Of a stretch of 40,988 bases of DNA, positions 8,249 to 16,174 are shown piece by piece. The position numbers and the translations under genes were made by a program. This DNA comes from Streptomyces ossamyceticus (GTDB lineage: Bacteria; Actinomycetota; Actinomycetes; Streptomycetales; Streptomycetaceae). The notes beneath the pieces are model-generated. The model saw only the letters and a program-made list of their open reading frames with translations. It was not told the DNA's origin and did no database searches. The stretch spans positions 1-40,988 of the forward strand of contig NZ_LIQX01000034.1 in the NCBI RefSeq assembly GCF_001418475.1, given 5' to 3'. The number at the start of each line of letters is the position of its first letter. The stretch's first letter is position 1.

Positions 8249-8755
8249 ATGTCGGGAAAGACGGTCGTCGCCGGACGGACCACCGCTGCCGCCGAGGGCG
8301 ATGTGGTGGTCCTGCTCATCGGCGTGCGCATCAACCACTTCTGGGCCGTCCACCACTGGATGCCGGTGCTGACCGCGATGCCCCGGATGCTGCGCGAACT
8401 GCGCAAGGACCCGGGCCGGGGGCTGCTGAACGCGGTCCTGCTCACGGCCTCGCCGCGGACGTACTACGTCGTCCAGTACTGGGAGTCCAAGGAGAAGCTC
8501 TACGGCTACGCGCACGCGCCCGACGCGTTCCACCGTGTGGCGTGGGCCGCGATGAACCGCAAGGAGCGCAAGGGGAAAGGCCGCGGACACGTGGGGCTCT
8601 GGCACGAGACGTACGTGGTGCCGGAAGGGTCGTACGAGTCGATCTACGCGGACATGCCGGCCTTCGGTCTCGCGGCGGCCACCGGGGTGCTGCCGATCGA
8701 GAAGCGGGGCCGGTCCGCGAAGGAGCGGTTCGCCCACCGGAGGGTGGACGCCTGA
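8249..8755 (+). CDS. DUF4188 domain protein (monooxygenase-like ferredoxin fold)
   Basis: 168 residues. The core reads VVLLIGVRINHFWAVHHWMP, then RTYYVVQYWESKEKLYGYA and GHVGLWHETYVVPEGSYES, the pattern I associate with DUF4188 proteins related to small dimeric alpha-beta barrel monooxygenases. The catalytic role is not established. The ATG at 8249 follows GGGGGAG by 3-4 nt. It is divergent from the MerR gene and probably its target. A stem-loop with flanking A and T runs follows at 8801-8846. Confidence 0.75.
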   Translation: MSGKTVVAGRTTAAAEGDVVVLLIGVRINHFWAVHHWMPVLTAMPRMLRELRKDPGRGLLNAVLLTASPRTYYVVQYWESKEKLYGYAHAPDAFHRVAWAAMNRKERKGKGRGHVGLWHETYVVPEGSYESIYADMPAFGLAAATGVLPIEKRGRSAKERFAHRRVDA

Positions 8756-8800
8756 TCGGGGACGCACCGAGGCCGACCGTCCGTAAGGTGCGGTCGACCG

Positions 8801-8846
8801 CACGAGAAAAGGCCTGCCGCGGCGTTGAGGCAGGCCTTTTTCGTGG
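8801..8846. terminator. Bidirectional terminator between DUF4188 gene and ndgR
   Basis: AAAAGGCCTGCC and GGCAGGCCTTTTT form a 12-bp stem (8807-8818 and 8829-8841) with A/T runs on both sides. It can therefore end the rightward DUF4188 transcript and the leftward ndgR transcript. Confidence 0.85.
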
Positions 8847-8865
8847 TCGTACGGCAGGGGGAGGG

Positions 8866-9582
8866 TCAGCCCGAGCGGCGCAGGGCCTCGGAGAGGCGGG
8901 CCGCGGCGTCGATCACCGCTTGGGCGTGCATACGGCCCGGGTGGCGGGTCAGGCGCTCGATCGGCCCGGAGACCGAGACCGCGGCGACCACGCGGTTGGA
9001 GGGGCCGCGGACCGGGGCCGAGACCGAGGCCACGCCCGGCTCGCGCTCGCCGATCGACTGGGCCCAGCCGCGGCGGCGCACCCCGGACAGGGCGGTCGCG
9101 GTGAAGCGGGCGCCCTGGAGGCCGCGGTGGAGGCGCTCGGGCTCCTCCCAGGCCATGAGGATCTGCGCCGAGGAGCCGGCCTTCATCGTGAGCGTCGAGC
9201 CGACCGGCACCGTGTCCCGCAGGCCGGACAGCCGCTCCGCCGCGGCGACGCAGATGCGCATGTCGCCCTGGCGGCGGTAGAGCTGGGCGCTCTCGCCCGT
9301 CACATCCCTGAGGTGCGTGAGCACCGGGCCGGCCGTGGCGAGGAGGCGGTCCTCACCGGCGGCCGCGGCCAGCTCGGCCAGCCTCGGGCCGAGGATGAAA
9401 CGGCCCTGCATGTCCCGTGCCACCATGCGGTGGTGTTCCAGAGCCACGGCCAGGCGGTGGGCCGTGGGTCGTGCGAGTCCGGTGGCGCCGACCAGACCCG
9501 CGAGGGTGGCCGGACCGGACTCCAGAGCGCTCAGGACCAGGGCCGCCTTGTCCAGAACGCCGACGCCGCTACTGTTGTCCAT
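8866..9582 (-). CDS. ndgR: IclR-family regulator NdgR
   Basis: 238 residues, the expected size of NdgR, the IclR-type regulator that controls leuCD and other amino-acid genes in Streptomyces (LtbR in corynebacteria). The N-terminal winged HTH spans roughly residues 8-70 (VLDKAALVLSALESGP, then GATGLARPTAHRLAVALEHH). The C-terminal IclR effector domain includes VGSTLTMKAGSSAQILMAWE and VAAVSVSGPIERL. The ATG at 9582 gives MDNSSGVGVLDKA. It is divergent from leuC across a 198-nt promoter region with a palindrome at 9607-9629, consistent with direct control of leuCD and itself. Confidence 0.93.
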   Translation of the reverse strand: MDNSSGVGVLDKAALVLSALESGPATLAGLVGATGLARPTAHRLAVALEHHRMVARDMQGRFILGPRLAELAAAAGEDRLLATAGPVLTHLRDVTGESAQLYRRQGDMRICVAAAERLSGLRDTVPVGSTLTMKAGSSAQILMAWEEPERLHRGLQGARFTATALSGVRRRGWAQSIGEREPGVASVSAPVRGPSNRVVAAVSVSGPIERLTRHPGRMHAQAVIDAAARLSEALRRSG

Positions 9583-9606
9583 GCAACGATACTCGCGTCT
9601 CACTCT

Positions 9607-9629
9607 GTGAAACGCAAGTTCAATTTCAC
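9607..9629. promoter_or_regulatory. Candidate NdgR operator between ndgR and leuC
   Basis: GTGAAA (9607-9612) and TTTCAC (9624-9629) form an inverted repeat with an 11-nt AT-richer centre. It is 25 nt upstream of ndgR and 150 nt upstream of leuC, the arrangement expected for a shared IclR operator. Confidence 0.5.
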
Positions 9630-9744
9630 GTGGACCTTGCCACTCTGGAAGCAGAACAACAGCGGCTCGCGGACCGACGAGCCCGGCGGCAGGCGCGTGC
9701 GACGAGGGGATGCGCACACGCTCGCCACCTCCGAGATCTAGTTG

Positions 9745-9768
9745 GGTCGACGCGCTGAGGCGTCGACC
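9745..9768 (+). promoter_or_regulatory. Hairpin directly before the leuC ribosome-binding site
   Basis: GGTCGACGC (9745-9753) pairs perfectly with GCGTCGACC (9760-9768) around a 6-nt loop. The GGAGGG ribosome-binding site starts at the next base (9769). It may affect translation or mRNA stability of leuCD. Confidence 0.45.
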
Positions 9769-9780
9769 GGAGGGAAAGCG

Positions 9781-11205
9781 ATGGGTAGGACACTCGCGGA
9801 GAAGGTCTGGGACGACCACGTCGTCCGGCGCGCCGAGGGCGAGCCCGACCTCCTCTTCATCGACTTGCACCTGCTGCACGAGGTGACCAGCCCCCAGGCC
9901 TTCGACGGTCTCCGCAAGAGCGGGCGGAAGGTCCGCCGGCTCGACCTGACCATCGCGACCGAGGACCACAACACCCCCACCCTCGACATCGACAAGCCCA
10001 TCGCGGACCCCGTCTCCCGCGTCCAGCTGGAGACGCTGCGGAACAACGCCGCCGAGTTCGGCGTGCGGCTGCACCCGCTGGGTGACGTCGAGCAGGGTGT
10101 CGTCCACGTCGTGGGCCCGCAGCTGGGTCTGACCCAGCCCGGTATGACGGTCGTCTGCGGCGACTCCCACACCTCCACGCACGGCGCCTTCGGCGGTCTG
10201 GCGTTCGGCATCGGCACCTCCCAGGTGGAGCATGTGCTGGCCACCCAGACGCTGCCCATGGCCCGCCCGAAGACCATGGCCATCACGGTCGACGGCGAGC
10301 TGCCCGACGGTGTCACCGCCAAGGACCTGATCCTCGCGATCATCGCCAGGATCGGCACGGGCGGCGGTCAGGGCTACGTCCTGGAGTACCGCGGCTCCGC
10401 CATCGAGAATCTCTCGATGGAGGCCCGCATGACCATCTGCAACATGTCGATCGAGGCCGGTGCCCGCGCGGGCATGATCGCCCCCGACCAGACCACGTTC
10501 GACTACCTGGAGGGCCGTCCGCACGCCCCCAAGGGCGAGGACTGGGACGCGGCCGTCGCGTACTGGAAGACCCTCAGGACGGACGACGACGCCGAGTTCG
10601 ACGCCGAGGTCGTGATCGAGGCCGCCGAGCTGTCGCCGTTCGTCACCTGGGGCACCAACCCCGGCCAGGGTGCGCCGCTTTCGGCGGACGTCCCCGATCC
10701 GGCTTCGTACGAAGACGCTTCGGAGCGCCTGGCCGCCGAAAAGGCCCTGGAGTACATGGGGTTGGAGGCCGGACAGCCGCTGCGCTCCATCAAGGTGGAC
10801 ACCGTCTTCGTAGGTTCCTGCACCAACGGCCGCATCGAGGACCTGCGCGCCGCCGCGGACCTGCTCAAGGGCCGCAAAGTCGCCGACGGCGTACGGATGC
10901 TGGTCGTCCCCGGCTCCGCGCGGGTCGGTCTCCAGGCCGTCTCCGAGGGCCTGGACGTCGTCTTCAAGGAGGCCGGCGCCGAGTGGCGGCACGCGGGCTG
11001 CTCCATGTGCCTGGGCATGAACCCGGACCAGCTGGCCCCCGGTGAGCGTTCCGCGTCCACCTCCAACCGCAACTTCGAGGGCCGGCAGGGCAAGGGCGGC
11101 CGTACGCACCTGGTCTCGCCGCAGGTCGCCGCCGCGACCGCCGTGCTGGGCCACCTGGCCTCGCCCGCCGACCTGTCCGACGCCCCCGCGCCCGCTGGAG
11201 TCTGA
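9781..11205 (+). CDS. leuC: 3-isopropylmalate dehydratase large subunit
   Basis: 474 residues, the usual length of LeuC. It forms with LeuD the [4Fe-4S] isomerase that converts 2-isopropylmalate to 3-isopropylmalate in leucine synthesis. The aconitase-fold signatures are [20 protein letters not shown] (around residues 125-145), [17 protein letters not shown] with one cluster Cys, and [15 protein letters not shown] with the remaining two. The start is [15 protein letters not shown] at 9781, after GGAGGG. leuD begins 5 nt after the stop, so the two are cotranscribed. Confidence 0.97.
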   Translation: MGRTLAEKVWDDHVVRRAEGEPDLLFIDLHLLHEVTSPQAFDGLRKSGRKVRRLDLTIATEDHNTPTLDIDKPIADPVSRVQLETLRNNAAEFGVRLHPLGDVEQGVVHVVGPQLGLTQPGMTVVCGDSHTSTHGAFGGLAFGIGTSQVEHVLATQTLPMARPKTMAITVDGELPDGVTAKDLILAIIARIGTGGGQGYVLEYRGSAIENLSMEARMTICNMSIEAGARAGMIAPDQTTFDYLEGRPHAPKGEDWDAAVAYWKTLRTDDDAEFDAEVVIEAAELSPFVTWGTNPGQGAPLSADVPDPASYEDASERLAAEKALEYMGLEAGQPLRSIKVDTVFVGSCTNGRIEDLRAAADLLKGRKVADGVRMLVVPGSARVGLQAVSEGLDVVFKEAGAEWRHAGCSMCLGMNPDQLAPGERSASTSNRNFEGRQGKGGRTHLVSPQVAAATAVLGHLASPADLSDAPAPAGV

Positions 11206-11210
11206 GAGTC

Positions 11211-11804
11211 ATGGAAGCATTCACCACGCACACCGGCCGGGCCGTCCCGCTGCGCCGCAGCAACGTCGACACCGACCAGATCATCCCCGCCCACTGGCTC
11301 AAGAAGGTGACCAGGGACGGCTTCGAGGACGGGCTGTTCGAGGCCTGGCGCAAGGACGAGACCTTCATCCTCAACCAGCCCGAGCGCGCGGGTGCCACGG
11401 TCCTGGTCGCCGGCCCCGACTTCGGCACCGGCTCCTCCCGTGAGCACGCGGTCTGGGCGCTGCAGAACTACGGCTTCAAGGCCGTGATCTCCTCCCGGTT
11501 CGCCGACATCTTCCGCGGCAACTCGCTCAAGAACGGCCTGCTCACGGTCGTGCTGGAGCAGAAGATCGTGGATTCGCTGTGGGAGCTCACCGACAAGGAC
11601 CCCCAGGCCGAGGTGACGGTCGACCTGGAGACCCGGCAGGTGCGTGCCGAGGGCATCACCGCCTCCTTCGAGCTGGACGAGAACTCCCGCTGGCGGCTGC
11701 TGAACGGGCTGGACGACATCTCCATCACCCTCCAGAACGAGGCCGACATCGCCGCGTACGAGGCCAAGCGGCCGTCGTACAAGCCGCGGACGCTGCCGGT
11801 CTGA
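11211..11804 (+). CDS. leuD: 3-isopropylmalate dehydratase small subunit
   Basis: 197 residues, normal for LeuD. It supplies the swivelling domain that completes the isopropylmalate isomerase active site. Motifs: [18 protein letters not shown] near the N-terminus, [19 protein letters not shown] around residue 70, and [20 protein letters not shown] at 11211, 5 nt after leuC, in the same operon. No T-rich terminator follows directly, but a strong inverted repeat lies 68 nt downstream. Confidence 0.97.
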   Translation: MEAFTTHTGRAVPLRRSNVDTDQIIPAHWLKKVTRDGFEDGLFEAWRKDETFILNQPERAGATVLVAGPDFGTGSSREHAVWALQNYGFKAVISSRFADIFRGNSLKNGLLTVVLEQKIVDSLWELTDKDPQAEVTVDLETRQVRAEGITASFELDENSRWRLLNGLDDISITLQNEADIAAYEAKRPSYKPRTLPV

Positions 11805-11871
11805 TCCGCCGCGCGGACCACCCCCCCGGGGAGGCCCGCGCACGACGGATTCCAGCCACCGCCACACCCCT

Positions 11872-11905
11872 CTGTACCCCCAATCGTGCACGGTTGGGGG
11901 TACAG
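11872..11905. terminator. Perfect inverted repeat after leuD, possible terminator
   Basis: CTGTACCCCCAA (11872-11883) and TTGGGGGTACAG (11894-11905) pair perfectly. The 10-nt loop contains a further CGTG/CACG pairing. There is no T-tract, so factor-independent termination is likely but not certain; an operator role is possible. Confidence 0.5.
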
Positions 11906-12092
11906 CCATGTTTGGCGTAACGCACCTTGGAAGTGGGGTGCAGAAAGGTTTCAACTCCCCTAGTTACAAAGGCGATTACCGGGGTACGCGCATCATCGTG
12001 CGGCATTGGATGGGGGTGCTCGACAGGCCCCCCGGAGACGGCAGTTGCCCCCTGGGCAGGCGACAACTCGCCCCAGATGGCACAATCTGTGC

Positions 12093-12323
12093 ATGGAACA
12101 CGACGGCCAACTCGAGCTCTATGCGGCGGTCGCGGGCCAACTCAAGGAAGCGCACGCAAGAGTGCGCGCACTGCAAGTCCCGGAGGGCGTACGGATGGCG
12201 CTGACCCGGAAGCTGCTGGTCATTACGGCCGTGGCCAAGCACGATCTCGCCGACGCGGCAAGGCGTCTGGAGAGCTTCACGGTGGACCTCGACGAGGGGC
12301 GAATGCCCACCGGGGAACGCTGA
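12093..12323 (+). CDS. Small helical protein, 76 aa, function unknown
   Basis: The protein starts MEHDGQLELYAAVAGQLKEA and is predicted mostly alpha-helical and charged, with LTRKLLVITAVAKHDLADA in the centre and no Cys, signal peptide or membrane segment. The ATG at 12093 has no ribosome-binding site. A -10-like CACAAT at 12081-12086 lies 6 nt upstream, so the mRNA may be leaderless. It lies between leuD and hupS. I recall small ORFs of this kind at this position in Streptomyces but know no function. Confidence 0.7.
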   Translation: MEHDGQLELYAAVAGQLKEAHARVRALQVPEGVRMALTRKLLVITAVAKHDLADAARRLESFTVDLDEGRMPTGER

Positions 12324-12381
12324 AGCAACTCTGTGACAGCCGAGTTCGTTGCGGCACAAGGGTGATAAGCCCGTTTCGTGT

Positions 12382-12410
12382 TTGATTTGCGGTATATATC
12401 TGCCTAACGT
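12382..12410 (+). promoter_or_regulatory. Predicted hupS promoter
   Basis: TTGATT (12382-12387), a 17-nt spacer including TATATA, and TAACGT (12405-12410), about 50 nt before the hupS start in a locally AT-rich stretch. Confidence 0.5.
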
Positions 12411-12460
12411 GCGAAAAGCTTGAACACTTTCGTTCTGGCGATGTCTCCGAAGGGGAAGAC

Positions 12461-13111
12461 GTGAACAAGGCGCAGCTCGTAGAAGCGATTGCGGACAAGC
12501 TCGGTGGCCGTCAGCAGGCCGCCGACGCGGTGGACGCCGTCCTGGACGCCATCGTCCGGGCGACGGTCGCGGGTGAGAGGGTCTCGGTCACCGGCTTCGG
12601 TTCGTTCGAGAAGGTCGAGCGTCCCGCCCGTTACGCCCGCAACCCGCAGACGGGTGAGCGGGTTCGGGTGAAGAAGACCTCCGTGCCCCGCTTCCGCGCA
12701 GGTCAGGGCTTCAAGGACCTGGTGAGCGGCTCCAAGAAGCTGCCCCGCGGCGGCGAGGTCGCCGTCAAGAAGGCGCCCAAGGGCAGCCTGAGCGGCGGCG
12801 CCTCGGCGACGGTCAAGAAGGCGGCCGCGAAGAAGACGACGACCGCGAAGAAGGCCACCACGGCCCGTAAGACGACGCCCGCCAAGAAGACCACGGCGGC
12901 GGCGAAGAAGACGACGGCGAAGAAGACCACCGCGAAGAAGACGACGGCGACGAAGTCGACCGCGGCGAAGAAGACCACGGCCGCGAAGTCGACCGCGGCG
13001 AAGAAGACCACCGCGGCCAAGGCCCCGGCCAAGAAGGCCACCGCGAAGAAGGCTCCGGCCAAGAAGTCGTCGGCTCGAAAGACCACGGCGAAGAAGACTG
13101 CCGCCCGTTAG
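12461..13111 (+). CDS. hupS: HU-family nucleoid protein with lysine-rich tail (HupS)
   Basis: 216 residues. The first ~95 form an HU domain: MNKAQLVEAIADKLGG, then VTGFGSFEKVERPARYARN and GERVRVKKTSVPRFRAGQGF, including the DNA-bending beta arm. The remaining ~120 residues are almost only Lys, Ala and Thr in repeats of the type KKTTAKK, like the actinobacterial histone-H1-like HU proteins (mycobacterial HupB, Streptomyces HupS linked to sporulation nucleoid compaction). GTG start at 12461 after AAGGGGAAG. A strong terminator follows. The repetitive tail DNA is prone to length variation. Confidence 0.95.
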   Translation: MNKAQLVEAIADKLGGRQQAADAVDAVLDAIVRATVAGERVSVTGFGSFEKVERPARYARNPQTGERVRVKKTSVPRFRAGQGFKDLVSGSKKLPRGGEVAVKKAPKGSLSGGASATVKKAAAKKTTTAKKATTARKTTPAKKTTAAAKKTTAKKTTAKKTTATKSTAAKKTTAAKSTAAKKTTAAKAPAKKATAKKAPAKKSSARKTTAKKTAAR

Positions 13112-13141
13112 CAGGGGGGGCGCTGGATACTCACACGCGCC

Positions 13142-13170
13142 GGGCCGGGCTCCTAGTCGGAGCCCGGCCC
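13142..13170 (+). terminator. hupS terminator
   Basis: GGGCCGGGCTCC (13142-13153) and GGAGCCCGGCCC (13159-13170) form a 12-bp stem with loop TAGTC. Confidence 0.8.
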
Positions 13171-13249
13171 GCGGCGTTCTCGGGGTAAGGGTTCGTTGAG
13201 AATTCCCGGTTCCCCGCTCCCTTTCGGCGGAGCCTCTGGCCGGCCCGCC

Positions 13250-13453
13250 TCAGAAAGTCTGCAACGTGATCAACGTGACGCGGAGGGCGTCGCCCGTGCC
13301 CTCCGTCTCGATGCGGACGCGCTGCCCGGGGCGGAGGAGGCGCAGGCCCCCCGCGTCGAAGGCCGGGGCGTCGAAGGGCACGGGGGTGCCGTCGTCCAGG
13401 AGGACCTGGCCCGAGCGGGTGGCGGCGTCGTAGGTGTACGCGGTGGCCTGCAT
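13250..13453 (-). CDS. Small beta-rich, cold-shock-like protein
   Basis: 67 residues. YDAATRSGQVLLDDGTPVPF followed by RPGQRVRIETEG resembles the first half of a cold-shock/OB fold (a Gly-x-Val strand, a turn, then an RxGQRV motif). The aromatic RNP1 and RNP2 motifs of true CspA proteins are not evident, so nucleic-acid binding is uncertain. It starts 9 nt after the cofC stop on the same strand, so the two are probably cotranscribed, with cofC first. Confidence 0.72.
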   Translation of the reverse strand: MQATAYTYDAATRSGQVLLDDGTPVPFDAPAFDAGGLRLLRPGQRVRIETEGTGDALRVTLITLQTF

Positions 13454-13462
13454 GGACGCAGC

Positions 13463-14125
13463 CTACTGGCCGGGTATCAGCAGGCGCGCGGCCGCGGCGG
13501 CCGTACGGGGGCCCACGCCGAGACAGAGGGCGGCGCGCAGGTCGTCCCCGGTGTCGACGTCCTGGCGTACCGAGTCGACGTCGTCGAGCACGAGCTCCAC
13601 GGCGCCGGAGCGGCGGTGGCTGTGCCGGGAGCCGGGGCCGAACGCCGGGCGCAGCGCCCGGCCGGGAGCGGCGGCGAGCAGCGTGGTCCCGGTGCCGGCG
13701 GCGTCCGCGAGGAACGCCCGCGGGAACGCGGCTGTGGCGCCCAGGACGCGGGCGAGTTCGTCGGGGCGCAGCGCCGGCAGATCGGCGTTCAGCGTGGCCA
13801 CCGGGGCGTACGGCCTGGCGGTGCGCGCGAGGGCCGCCGCGTGCCGCAGCGCCGCGTTCAGACCGTCCGCCGGATCGGTCGCCGGATCGGCCGCGGGATC
13901 GTCGGGGACGATCCGGGCGCCGAGCGCCGCCAGCTCACGCCCGGCCAGCGGATCGTCCGTGACGACCACCACATCGTGCACCGCCGCACAGGCCAGCGCC
14001 GCGGCCACCGTGTCCAGCGCGAAGGCGAGGGCCAGGCCGGGGCGCACGCCGTCGTCGGCGGTGTCCGCGAGCCTGCTCTTGGCCCGCGCCAAGGGTTTCA
14101 GGGGTACGGCCAGGGTCCACTGCAC
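13463..14125 (-). CDS. cofC: 2-phospho-L-lactate (phosphoenolpyruvate) guanylyltransferase, F420 synthesis
   Basis: 220 residues, as expected for CofC/FbiD. It uses GTP to activate phospholactate or phosphoenolpyruvate to the guanosine-diphospho form that CofD/FbiA then transfers to Fo. The nucleotidyltransferase start is WTLAVPLKPLARAKSRLAD. DVVVVTDDP forms the second strand, VATLNADLPALRPDEL supplies metal-binding Asp, and DSVRQDVDTGDDLRAAL is the C-terminal signature. ATG at 14125, divergent from the PlsC gene. The other F420 genes are not in the window. Confidence 0.9.
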   Translation of the reverse strand: MQWTLAVPLKPLARAKSRLADTADDGVRPGLALAFALDTVAAALACAAVHDVVVVTDDPLAGRELAALGARIVPDDPAADPATDPADGLNAALRHAAALARTARPYAPVATLNADLPALRPDELARVLGATAAFPRAFLADAAGTGTTLLAAAPGRALRPAFGPGSRHSHRRSGAVELVLDDVDSVRQDVDTGDDLRAALCLGVGPRTAAAAARLLIPGQ

Positions 14126-14295
14126 GGGTGTTCCGTCCCTCTCTCGTCGCCGCCATTGTCACCTGGGGGCCACGGAAGTCCGCAGGGCGGGGCGTACGGT
14201 GTTCTCGACAGACCGGCGGTCCGGGGCGACACTTGTGCGGCTCCCCGGGCGAGGAGCCCCCTGGCCCCCCTGGCCCCCTAGAGGAAGGTGTCCGA

Positions 14296-15108
14296 GTGTC
14301 CCGCCGCAGAATCGGCTTCTGGTACCGCTTCGCCGCGGTCCTGTGCAAACCGCCGCTGGTGATTCTGATCAAGCGGGACTGGCGCGGAATGGAGAACATT
14401 CCTGCTGAAGGCGGATTTATCACCGCGGTGAACCACAATTCGCATGTGGACCCCTTCGCGTACGCGCACTTTCAGTACAACAGCGGCCGCGTTCCGCGAT
14501 TCCTCGCGAAGAGCGGCCTTTTCAAGAAGGGATTCGTGGGCGCCGCGATGCGCGGCACCGGACAGATCCCCGTCTACCGCGAGACCACGGACGCCCTGAG
14601 CGCCTTCCGTGCCGCGATCGACGCCGTGGAGCGCGGCGAGTGCGTCGCCTTCTACCCGGAGGGCACCATCACCCGGGACCCCGACCAGTGGCCCATGACC
14701 GGCAAGACCGGCGCCGCGCGGGTCGCCCTCCAGACCAAGTGCCCGGTGATCCCCGTGGCGCAGTGGGGCGCCAACGAGCTGTTGCCGCCGTACGCCAAGA
14801 AGCCCCACTTCCTGCCGCGCAAGACGCACCACGTGCTCGCGGGCCCGCCCGTCGACCTCTCCAGCTTCTACGACAGGGAGATGACCCCCGACCTGCTGAA
14901 GGACGCCACGGAGGTCATCATGGCCGCCATCACCCGCCAGCTGGAGGAGATCCGCGGCGAGAAGGCGCCCGAGACTCCCTACGACCCGAAGCGGGAGCGC
15001 ATCGAGCAGCGGCGCCGGACCGCGGCGGCGGTCGAGCACCAGCGGCCCGGTCAGCACAATGGAGCCCTGCGGGAACAGGAACCACAGGAAGAGGGGCAGG
15101 GCAAGTGA
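14296..15108 (+). CDS. 1-acyl-sn-glycerol-3-phosphate acyltransferase (PlsC family)
   Basis: 270 residues. It transfers a fatty-acyl group to lysophosphatidate (or a related acceptor) at the membrane. Block I is the catalytic NHNSHVDP (around residue 46). Block II includes GTGQIPVYRE, block III is FYPEGTITRD, and block IV is CPVIPVAQWG. The N-terminus is amphipathic (RIGFWYRFAAVLCKPPLVIL) and the C-terminus is charged and low in complexity. The GTG at 14296 follows GAGGAAGG by 7 nt. The TGA overlaps the gpsA GTG by 4 nt, pairing the acyl acceptor route with glycerol-3-phosphate supply. Confidence 0.92.
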   Translation: MSRRRIGFWYRFAAVLCKPPLVILIKRDWRGMENIPAEGGFITAVNHNSHVDPFAYAHFQYNSGRVPRFLAKSGLFKKGFVGAAMRGTGQIPVYRETTDALSAFRAAIDAVERGECVAFYPEGTITRDPDQWPMTGKTGAARVALQTKCPVIPVAQWGANELLPPYAKKPHFLPRKTHHVLAGPPVDLSSFYDREMTPDLLKDATEVIMAAITRQLEEIRGEKAPETPYDPKRERIEQRRRTAAAVEHQRPGQHNGALREQEPQEEGQGK

Positions 15109-16115
15109 GCAAGCCGGTCAAGGCGGCCGTGTTCAGCGCCGGTTCATGGGGCACGGCCTTCGGCATGGTGCTCGCCGACGCGGGGTGCGAGGTCACGCTG
15201 TGGGCACGCCGTCCGGAGGTCGCGGACGCCATCAACTCCACCCGGACCAACGTGGACTATCTGCCGGGCCTGGAGCTCCCGCGGAACGTGCGCGCCACCA
15301 CGGACCCGGCCGAGGCCGCTGCCGGCGCCGACTTCACCGTGCTGTCCGTCCCCTCCCAGACGCTGCGCGCCAACCTCGCCGAATGGGTGCCGCTGCTGGC
15401 CCCGGACACCGTCCTCGTCTCGCTCATGAAGGGCGTCGAACTCGGTTCCGCCATGCGGATGAGCGAGGTCATCGAGGATGTCGCCAAGGTCGGGCAGGAG
15501 CGGATCGCCGTCGTCACCGGCCCCAATCTGGCACGGGAGATCGCTTCCCGCATGCCGGCCGCCTCCGTGGTCGCCTGCACCGACGAGGCCGTCGCCCAGC
15601 GACTCCAGGCCGCCTGCCACACCTCGTACTTCCGCCCGTACACCAACACCGATGTCGTCGGCTGTGAACTGGGCGGCGCCGTCAAGAACGTCATCGGTCT
15701 CGCCGTCGGCATCGCGGACGGCATGGGCCTCGGCGACAACGCCAAGGGGTCGCTCATCACCCGCGGCCTCGCCGAGACCACCCGACTGGGCCTGGCCATG
15801 GGCGCCGATCCGCTGACCTTCTCCGGGCTCGCGGGCCTCGGCGACCTGGTGGCGACCTGCTCCTCGCCGCTCTCCCGCAACCACACCTTCGGTACCAACC
15901 TCGGCAAGGGCATGACCCTCCAGGAGACCATCGCGGTCACCAAGCAGACCGCCGAGGGCGTCAAGTCCTGTGAGTCCGTCGCGGACTTGGCGCGTCGGCA
16001 CGGCGTCGACATGCCGATCACGGAGACGGTCGTCGACATCGTGCACGAAGGCAAGCCGCCCGTGGTCGCCCTCAAGGAGCTGATGTCGCGCTCCGCCAAG
16101 TCGGAGCGACGCTGA
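15105..16115 (+). CDS. gpsA: Glycerol-3-phosphate dehydrogenase [NAD(P)+]
   Basis: 336 residues. It reduces dihydroxyacetone phosphate to glycerol-3-phosphate for phospholipid synthesis. The Rossmann motif is VFSAGSWGTAFGMVLADAG; the family consensus usually has GAGSWG, so the first Gly is Ser here. The signature GPNLAREIASRMPAA and the catalytic region GAVKNVIGLAVGIADGMG with its Lys follow, then KGSLITRGLAE. GTG at 15105 overlaps the upstream acyltransferase stop (GTGA). Confidence 0.96.
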   Translation: MSKPVKAAVFSAGSWGTAFGMVLADAGCEVTLWARRPEVADAINSTRTNVDYLPGLELPRNVRATTDPAEAAAGADFTVLSVPSQTLRANLAEWVPLLAPDTVLVSLMKGVELGSAMRMSEVIEDVAKVGQERIAVVTGPNLAREIASRMPAASVVACTDEAVAQRLQAACHTSYFRPYTNTDVVGCELGGAVKNVIGLAVGIADGMGLGDNAKGSLITRGLAETTRLGLAMGADPLTFSGLAGLGDLVATCSSPLSRNHTFGTNLGKGMTLQETIAVTKQTAEGVKSCESVADLARRHGVDMPITETVVDIVHEGKPPVVALKELMSRSAKSERR

Positions 16116-16135
16116 GCGATACCGGCCGTGCGGGC

Positions 16136-16164
16136 GCTGACGACCGCACTACCAACGGGTACTC
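16136..16164 (+). promoter_or_regulatory. Predicted ddlA promoter
   Basis: CTGACG, a 17-nt spacer and TACTCT, ending about 10 nt before the ddlA ATG. No ribosome-binding site intervenes, so the transcript could be nearly leaderless. ddlA can therefore be transcribed separately from gpsA. Confidence 0.4.
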
Positions 16165-16174
16165 TCATCGCGAT

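Noticed and set aside
9630-9780. Leucine attenuator or leader peptide before leuC
   Set aside because: No short frame with consecutive Leu codons and no terminator/antiterminator pair was found, only one hairpin next to the ribosome-binding site.
9583-11154. Extension of the ndgR frame far upstream to about 11154
   Set aside because: The extra frame is antisense to leuC; NdgR begins at the MDNSS start at 9582 with the expected 238 residues.
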